Shown here one piece after another: positions 58,569 through 64,000 of a stretch of 64,000 nt of DNA; position 1 is the first letter of the stretch, and each line of letters begins with the position of its first letter. Both the position numbers and the translations under genes were made by a program. Below the pieces are notes generated by a model. It was given only the letters and a program-made list of their open reading frames with translations. It did not search any database and was not told where the DNA came from. The stretch covers positions 105,574 to 169,573 of the forward strand of contig JAOSKI010000043.1 of the NCBI GenBank assembly GCA_027493675.1. Reading direction: 5' to 3'. This stretch comes from Microthrixaceae bacterium (GTDB taxonomy: Bacteria; Actinomycetota; Acidimicrobiia; Acidimicrobiales; Microtrichaceae).

Positions 58569-60443
58569 ATGTTCACCCGACTGACGCGCCACAGCACCGA
58601 AGCGGTATGCGCTGCACTGCTGCCACCCGAGGCCGGAGGACCGTCACCCGCGACCGCGGCCGACGACCTCGACCGCTACCTCGGCCTGCTCCCACCGCTC
58701 GTCGCGGCGGGCATCCGCGCAGGGCTCGTGGGGATCGACCTGGCGACGCTCGCCACCACCCGCCGGTCGATGGGCCGCCTCGACGCGGACGACCGGGTGC
58801 GTGTCCTCGAGCGCATCGCCGCTGTCCGGCCCGAGCTCGCAATGGCCATGGACGGCCTCAAGACCGTGGTGCTGCTCTCCCACGGCGCTGCCAGGAGCAC
58901 CGAGGAGATGCACCGGCGGGCGGTGCGCTTCGATGCGGCACGACCCGACGCGGAGATGGACATCACGTCCTCGATGGACGAGATGAGCGGGGCGGGGCGG
59001 GACGGGGGTCGGGGGGGCCGCCGGGGGGGGGGGGGGGGCGCGGGGCCCCCCCGGCCCGGGGGGGGCCTCGATGTGATCGTCCTCGAGGAGGGTCGACGTT
59101 GGAAGGTCGACGACTTCCGCCACGGGCACCCGATCGAGCGCTTCGCGGGCTTGTACCGCGACGGCGGCACGACCGTCGCGCTGGGACGGCCGCCGGTGGT
59201 GCTGCCGATCGGACGTGCGGTAGGTGGCACGACCGTGGTCAACTCCGGCACCTGCTACCGGCCACCGGTCGAGGTCCAACAACGTTGGCGCGACGACCAC
59301 GGGCTCGCGCTCGCCGACCCAGAAGCGCTGGCGCCGTACCTCGACGAGGTCGAGTCCACCCTGCGCGTCGCCCCGGTCCCCTCCTCGGTCATGGGGCGCA
59401 ACGGCGAACTGCTGCTCGCGGCAGCCGCAAACGAGCGATGGGCATCACACCCGATCCCCCGCAACGCGCCGGACTGCGTCGGGTCGTGCCAGTGCGCAAT
59501 CGGCTGCCCACGCAACGCCAAGTTCGGGGTGCACCTCAACGCTCTTCCCCAGGCATGCAAGGCCGGTGCGAGGATCATCTCCCACGCCCGGGTCACCGAG
59601 GTGCTGCACCATGCGGGCCGGGCCACCGGAGTGGCGGTCCGCCGGCCCGACGGCTCGATGCTCGAGGTGCACGCCGCCACGGTCGTGGTCGCGGCGGGCG
59701 CGGCCGAGACCCCGGCACTGCTGTGGCGCAGCTCGCTGGGTGACCACCCCCGCGTGGGTGACAACCTCAGCCTGCACCCCGCGCTCGGCCTGGCCGGCCG
59801 GTTCCCCGAACCGGTGGTGGCATGGGAGGGCGTGCTGCAGAGCGCGGCGGTAGACGAGCTGCACCGCGAGCACGGCATCCTCATCGAGGCGACCGCCACA
59901 CCGCCGGGCATGGGATCGATGGTCCTTCCTGGCTACGGACGGGAGCTCGTGGACCGCCTGGCCGACGCGGACCACGTGGCGGTGTTCGGAGCGATGATCG
60001 CGGACGAGCCCTCGGGCCGCGTGATCGGCAGGCGCACCGGACGGCCGCTCATGCGCTACGACCTGAGCACGAGAGACTCGGGCCGGCTCGTCCGAGCACT
60101 GGGGGCCATGGGCCGTCTGCTGTTCGCCGCTGGAGCCGAGGAGGTGCTGACCGGCCTTCCCCGGCCGACCCTCGGTGCGCACCGTCGCCGAACTGGACGC
60201 CACACTCGCGGCAGTCGATCCATTGAAGCTGCACGTTGCCGCGTTCCATCCGACCGGCACTGCGAGCGCAGGTTCCGACGACCAGCGCTCACCGGTCGAC
60301 GAACGGGGCCGCCTCCGCGGCATCGACGGTGTGTGGGTGGCGGACGCAACGGTCCTACCCAGTTGTCCCGAGGTGAATCCGCAGGTGTCGATCATGGCCT
60401 CGCACTGGCCATCGCGGACGAGATCGTCGCCGCCGGTCGCTGA
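58569..60443 (+). CDS. GMC oxidoreductase, long-chain alcohol/cholesterol oxidase type (frameshifted, corrupted)
   Basis: The protein has a helical N-terminal region (residues 1-135) as in long-chain alcohol oxidases, then a GMC core: LDVIVLEEGRRWKVDDFRHG, GRAVGGTTVVNSGTCYRPP, CVGSCQCAIGCPRNAKFGVH and VVVAAGAAETPALLWRSS. The C-terminal motif is LHVAAFHPTGTASAG with the catalytic His, then VNPQVSIMA. The FAD motif GxGxxG should lie at about residues 140-155, but that DNA is an unreadable G/C run. Indels near 60170 and 60400 shift the end. It oxidises an alcohol with O2 or another acceptor; the substrate is unknown. Confidence 0.78.
   Translation: MFTRLTRHSTEAVCAALLPPEAGGPSPATAADDLDRYLGLLPPLVAAGIRAGLVGIDLATLATTRRSMGRLDADDRVRVLERIAAVRPELAMAMDGLKTVVLLSHGAARSTEEMHRRAVRFDAARPDAEMDITSSMDEMSGAGRDGGRGGRRGGGGGAGPPRPGGGLDVIVLEEGRRWKVDDFRHGHPIERFAGLYRDGGTTVALGRPPVVLPIGRAVGGTTVVNSGTCYRPPVEVQQRWRDDHGLALADPEALAPYLDEVESTLRVAPVPSSVMGRNGELLLAAAANERWASHPIPRNAPDCVGSCQCAIGCPRNAKFGVHLNALPQACKAGARIISHARVTEVLHHAGRATGVAVRRPDGSMLEVHAATVVVAAGAAETPALLWRSSLGDHPRVGDNLSLHPALGLAGRFPEPVVAWEGVLQSAAVDELHREHGILIEATATPPGMGSMVLPGYGRELVDRLADADHVAVFGAMIADEPSGRVIGRRTGRPLMRYDLSTRDSGRLVRALGAMGRLLFAAGAEEVLTGLPRPTLGAHRRRTGRHTRGSRSIEAARCRVPSDRHCERRFRRPALTGRRTGPPPRHRRCVGGGRNGPTQLSRGESAGVDHGLALAIADEIVAAGR
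58989..59067. other. Anomalous G/C-only stretch, probable consensus error
   Basis: About 79 bases are almost entirely G, then C, then G, with runs up to 15 G. It sits exactly where the GMC gene should encode its FAD-binding loop, and the reading frame on both sides still agrees. Real coding DNA of this kind is unlikely, so the bases here should not be trusted. Confidence 0.8.
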
Positions 60444-60484
60444 GCAGCACCCTGCTCGGGCACGGCTGCGACGTGACTGGGCAC

Positions 60485-60547
60485 CTCCGCCCACGCGCCC
60501 AGCGACTCCGCCTACGCGCCCAACGACTCCGCCAGTGCGCCGAGCAG
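60485..60547. repeat. 21-bp tandem repeat, three copies, across a stop codon
   Basis: CTCCGCCCACGCGCCCAGCGA, then a copy with two changes, then a weaker third copy. The stop codon of the convergent serine hydrolase (60512-60514) lies in the second copy. In the hydrolase frame the repeat encodes LGAxAES. One effect may be that C-terminal length varies between strains. Confidence 0.75.
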
Positions 60548-61733
60548 TCGCCGTGTCCGGGGAACCTGCCAGCGGTCTCCCGGACGGTTCATCACGTAGC
60601 CGAAGCCCACCCGGGCATCCCGGTCGGCGAAGCCCAGCGAACCGCCGTTGCCGAAGTGCCCGAAGGACCCCTCGCTGATCCCGATCGGCCGGGAGTCGAG
60701 ATGCAGCATCATGCCGAGCCCGAAATGCGACTCCCCGTTCGAGCACGAGATCGGTTCCACGGCTGGCCGTGGTGGCGGCTTCGTGCACCAACCACGTCGG
60801 CACCGGTGTCACGGCGTTCGCCCCGGCCAACGCCGCGAACACCCTGGCCACTCCGCGCGCCGAGGCGTGCATGTTGGTCGAGGGCACCTCCGCGCAACGC
60901 CACCGGGGCAGGTTCACGGTGCCGATCCCCGAGAAGCCCGGAGGGTTGAAGTAGGCGGCCCTGCGCATGCGGCTCAGCTCGTCGTCACCGGCATGGGGCA
61001 TCAGCCCCTCGGGGATCTCCTGGATGAAGTCGACCTCGGCCACCCGGTGGTGTTCGGACACGGGCAGTCCGATCCACACATCCGCGCCCAGCGGCTCCGC
61101 GATCACACGTCGCATCGCTGCGCCGAATCTCTCCCCGGTCACCCGGCACACCGGCTCGGCGACCAGGTGACCGAAGGTGTTCACGTGGTAGCCGTGGGCA
61201 GCGCCGGGTTCCCACCACGGTCGTTCGGCCGCCAGCGCGGCGGCGATCGTGTCGAAGTCGAGGACCTCCTCGACCGAGACTGCGCGGCGAATGCCCGGTA
61301 GGCCCGCCCGGTGTGACAGGAGTTGTCGCAGCGAGGTCGATCCCTTGCCGTGGGTGTCGTACTCGGGCCAGACGTCGCGGATCGGGGCGTCGAGGTCGAG
61401 GCTGCCGGTCGCGACCAGGGCCAGCGCGGTCGCGGCAGTGACGGCCTTGCCGACCGAGTACGCGTTCACGAGGGTGTCGGCCTGCCATTCGCGGGTCCGC
61501 GCCAGGTCGGCCCATCCACCCCACAGGTCCACCACGACCCGGCCATCTATGACAACGCACACCGCGGCACCCAGATCACCCGGGTCGGTCGGGAGGCCGT
61601 CACCGGCCGGCGATGCATCGAAGTTGCGCGCGAAGGCCACGCGCACTGCTTCGAAGCCCCGCTCCACACGACCGTGCACCGGTGCAACAGGGTCGGGCTC
61701 CCGAGAGGATCCCGGCCGGCCACCGTTGGACAT
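60512..61733 (-). CDS. Serine hydrolase, class C beta-lactamase-like fold (frameshifted)
   Basis: ATG 61733 opens MSNGGRPGSSRE. The core shows AAVCVVIDGRVVVDLWGGWA, the SxxK motif in VNAYSVGKAVTAATALAL (about residue 95), LRQLLSHRAGLPG and the Tyr of HGYHVNTFGHLVAEP (YxN, about residue 190). After an indel near 60750 the end reads GSFGHFGNGGSLGFADRDAR, the third conserved motif (HxG type). Esterases of the EstB/PBP-like group share these features. The substrate is unknown. The ribosome site before the start is weak. Confidence 0.78.
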
Positions 61734-61768
61734 GCCGGCGGACCGTAGCAGTGCCCGCCCGGGTGGGC

Positions 61769-63089
61769 TCACTCCAGGCGGGCGCCGCCGGCAACGAGCT
61801 CGGCCTGCAACTCCGCCACGTCGAGGTCGTCGAGCGTTGCCACACCGGGGCGACCGACCATCGCGGCAGCGGTGCCCGCGGCCTGGCCCATGGCAAGGCA
61901 CGGCGCCATCACCCGCACCGAGGCGAGTGCGTCGTGGTCAGCCGAGATGCACCGTCCGACCACCAACAGGTTGGCGATGCCCTCGGGGCGCAGGCTTGCG
62001 AAGGGGACCTGGTAGGTGAGGCCCGGCTCCAGGAACTCGTAACGGGTCGAACGCCCGTCGGTGTGGTACTCCTGGGGCCAGGAGCACGCTGCGACGGCAT
62101 CCGCGAAGCGGGCACCGGAGCGTACATCGTCGCCGGTGAGGGTGTACCCCCGACCACGTGACGTGTCTCGCACCCCGAGCTGCACCGCGGTGTCGGCCAG
62201 GAACGACGACTCGAACCCGCGCACGTGCTCCCGCAGGAACCCGGCCGCCTCCTCGGCCAACCGGCGACCCTCGATCTCCCCGTAGGTCGCCTGGCGCACG
62301 TCGGTGGTGTCGATCGGACTCCCGTCGGGGTTGCGCACCCTGGTCATGGCACCGGTGGCTTCGCCGGGATGGAACGTCGGCAGGACCGCGCCGCCGTCAC
62401 GCGAGAGATGCGCTCCGTGCCGCCCGATCAGTTCAGCGAGCGCCGCATTGGCGGAGATCACCGCTGCGTCGTCGACGTGCTCCAGGAGGAACTGCATGGA
62501 CGCGAACTGGCTCCCGCCAGCGCCGCCCGTCACGGTTACAGGCCCCGCCGAAGGTAGAGAGGTCCGCATCACCCGTTGCATCGACGAAGACCCTGCCGCG
62601 CACTGCTGCCAGGCCGCGCTTGGTCGCCACCACCAACGCCTCCATCACGCCGTCGTGCACGACTGCGTCGGCCACCGTGGAGTGCAGCAGCAGGTCGATC
62701 CCGGCCTCCGCGGTGACCAACCCGTCGAAGAGCCGCTTGGCGGCCCACGGCTGGTACAGGAACACCGCGGTCTGCTCCTTGAACGGGATGGGGCCCATTC
62801 CCACTCCACCGGCCGCCAGTGCTGAGAGGATCTCCTCGGCGATCCCACCCACCACCGGCTCGAACGACGGGGCATCCCAGGTACCCCGGTTGGCGTAGTA
62901 GCCGCACACGCTGCCTACCGCCGCGGCGGTGAAGTTGCCCCCGAGGAAGCCGTGACGCTCGCACAACACGACGCTCGCACCTGACCGGGCGGCACTGAGC
63001 GCGGCGCCCAGCCCTCCGGGGCCGCTTCCGGCGACGACGACATCGGCCTCGGCGAGCACGTCGATGTCCCTGGCCGCGATCCGCACCAT
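61769..63089 (-). CDS. FAD-dependent oxidoreductase, FAD_oxidored family (frameshifted)
   Basis: ATG 63089 opens MVRIAARDIDVLAEADVVVA, then GSGPGGLGAALSAARSGASV and VVLCERHGFLGGNFTAAAVG, a PF12831-type FAD fold. It also has VRGRVFVDATGDADLSTFGG, and near the end VPFASLRPEGIANLLVVGRC and ADHDALASVRVMAPCLAMGQ, the second FAD segment. An indel near 62555 joins the two halves. It ends 35 bases before the serine hydrolase start on the same strand, so they may form an operon. The reaction is unknown. Confidence 0.8.
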
Positions 63090-63138
63090 GGGCCAACGTT
63101 AGCGACAGCGACAGCGCACCGTCCCGGTGCGTCGCGGT

Positions 63139-63735
63139 TCAGCGACTCAGTTCGGTCAACAGGCGTTCGAGATCCGCCTCGCAGCACGGATGGCTCTGCG
63201 GATAGAGCTGCGCTGTCCGGCGCCCCAGCGATCCGCGCGAGGTGTCGAGCTCCGCCGCTGCAGCCGACTCCACGACACCGAGCGCGATCTCGATGAAGGC
63301 CCGCTCGGTGGGGACCTCTCTGACCAGCAGGTCCTGGGCGGCCGATGCACCGCGACCGATCGAGTACTGGTGAGCCCTCCACAACCTCGATTGGCGCTCC
63401 CGTGGAGGAGACGCGAGGTAGTCCCGCCAAGGTCCGTCGGCACCACCGTCGGCCGCCGCGGCGAGATCGTCGACGAGATCCCGTTGACGACCGACCACCA
63501 CGGGGAACCTGCACCGTCGTGCACCCGGCCGCTCCGGATCTCCCATTCCTGGAAGTCCGACAGAGCCCGGCCCAACCCGAGTGGGATGGCCACCCTCGTC
63601 GCCACCACCGGAGAAGAACCCGGCCAACACCTCCCGGCGATGCTCGACGCTGTGGCGTCGGGCGCGTTCCGCCTCGTCGCGCCCGGGTGACGCAGGTGAG
63701 TCAACCGATGTCGACAGGTGTTGGTGACATGACAT
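63139..63735 (-). CDS. Unidentified protein (frameshifted)
   Basis: The C-terminal 115 residues are clear: DLVDDLAAAADGGADGPWRD, RERQSRLWRAHQYSIGRGAS, LLVREVPTERAFIEIALGVV and CCEADLERLLTELSR. Upstream, one frame gives SDFQEWEIRSGRVHDGAGSP and WWSVVNG, which joins this by an indel near 63480. The N-terminal frame and start (ATG 63735 used here) are uncertain. No signal or membrane segment is seen. I do not recognise the family. Confidence 0.5.
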   Translation of the reverse strand: MSCHQHLSTSVDSPASPGRDEAERARRHSVEHRREVLAGFFSGGGDEGGHPTRVGPGSVGLPGMGDPERPGARRCRFPVVVGRQRDLVDDLAAAADGGADGPWRDYLASPPRERQSRLWRAHQYSIGRGASAAQDLLVREVPTERAFIEIALGVVESAAAAELDTSRGSLGRRTAQLYPQSHPCCEADLERLLTELSR

Positions 63736-63827
63736 TGAGAACAATTCCGGGTAATATCGGATGTTGAATCGAAGGTTGAGCGCAACACCGCATCGGCCTT
63801 CCTCGGCCAACCGGGGAGAAGGACTCT

Positions 63828-64000
63828 ATGCGACTGACGTTGACCAAGAGGGGAGAGTACGGCATCCGTCTGGTGATCCTGCTTGCGCGTCAGGACCCCG
63901 AGGAACGGATGACCGCAGCCCAGTTGGCCGAGGAGTGCGGGATCCCCGCCGGAAACGTGCCGACGATCGTGAGCATGTTGTCGCGGGCGAACATCCTGTC
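63828..64000 (+). CDS. Rrf2-family transcriptional regulator (partial)
   Basis: ATG 63828 follows GAGAAGGA. The first 57 residues read RLTLTKRGEYGIRLVILLAR, then MTAAQLAEECGIPAGNVPTI and VSMLSRANIL, the winged-helix start of Rrf2 regulators (IscR, NsrR, RsrR). The ligand Cys residues of the family lie further on, beyond the window edge, so cluster binding cannot be judged. The upstream gap holds TAATAT (63751) as a possible -10 box. Confidence 0.83.
   Translation, partial: MRLTLTKRGEYGIRLVILLARQDPEERMTAAQLAEECGIPAGNVPTIVSMLSRANIL

Overview
The window is high-GC, densely coded DNA from an actinobacterium. The signs are a 13E12/DUF222-type HNH protein, a Ser/Thr kinase paired with an EmbR-like SARP-FHA regulator, FadE and MaoC pairs as in actinobacterial steroid catabolism, and two DUF6777 proteins. 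An acidimicrobial lineage would fit but cannot be shown from sequence alone. The assembly carries many one-base indels, often in runs of five or more G or C, so most long genes are broken into overlapping frames. I joined these frames into single genes and say so in each entry. One G/C run near 59.0 kb looks like corrupted consensus. No RNA genes, CRISPR arrays, prophage or insertion sequences were recognised.

Region 1 (1-24.8 kb, catabolism). After a partial truncated haemoglobin come a nitronate monooxygenase operon (minus), an HNH protein, a lipoprotein and two class III CoA-transferases (plus). A minus-strand operon then runs from 19,786 to 6,984: an HyuA/HyuB/gamma ketone carboxylase of the acetone-carboxylase family, a three-subunit molybdenum hydroxylase, an amidohydrolase, a thiolase-fold protein, a second gamma/DUF35 segment and an enoyl-CoA hydratase. 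The next minus-strand operon (24,800-20,057) has two MaoC-like hydratase subunits, two acyl-CoA dehydrogenases and a CoA-transferase-like protein. A TetR gene (25,043) is divergent from it. Five matches to one operator pattern, CCAnnnGGT-N10/11-ACCAnnnGG, lie upstream of these operons, which suggests one regulon.

Region 2 (25.7-40.2 kb) is the most unusual part. Eleven minus-strand genes are packed together: a small protein with a Lys/Ala-rich tail, five phytoene-desaturase-like FAD oxidoreductases, an ATP-dependent activator of the HgdC/BcrA type with its cluster cysteines, two HgdB/BcrB-fold proteins, a CdhC/AcsB-like protein and a CooC-like ATPase. This looks like an ATP-driven low-potential reductase system combined with several flavin enzymes. 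I know of no described system with this make-up.

Region 3 (40.2-48.9 kb): hairpin repeats, a DAO-family oxidoreductase, then two SCP2-like proteins interleaved with three more phytoene-desaturase-like enzymes (two of them a tandem duplication), and a divergent TetR regulator.

Region 4 (49-64 kb): small lipoproteins, two DUF6777 membrane proteins, a receptor Ser/Thr kinase with a PQQ-type propeller facing an EmbR-like SARP-FHA regulator, a GMC oxidoreductase, a serine hydrolase, a FAD_oxidored-family protein, an unidentified gene and the start of an Rrf2-type regulator.
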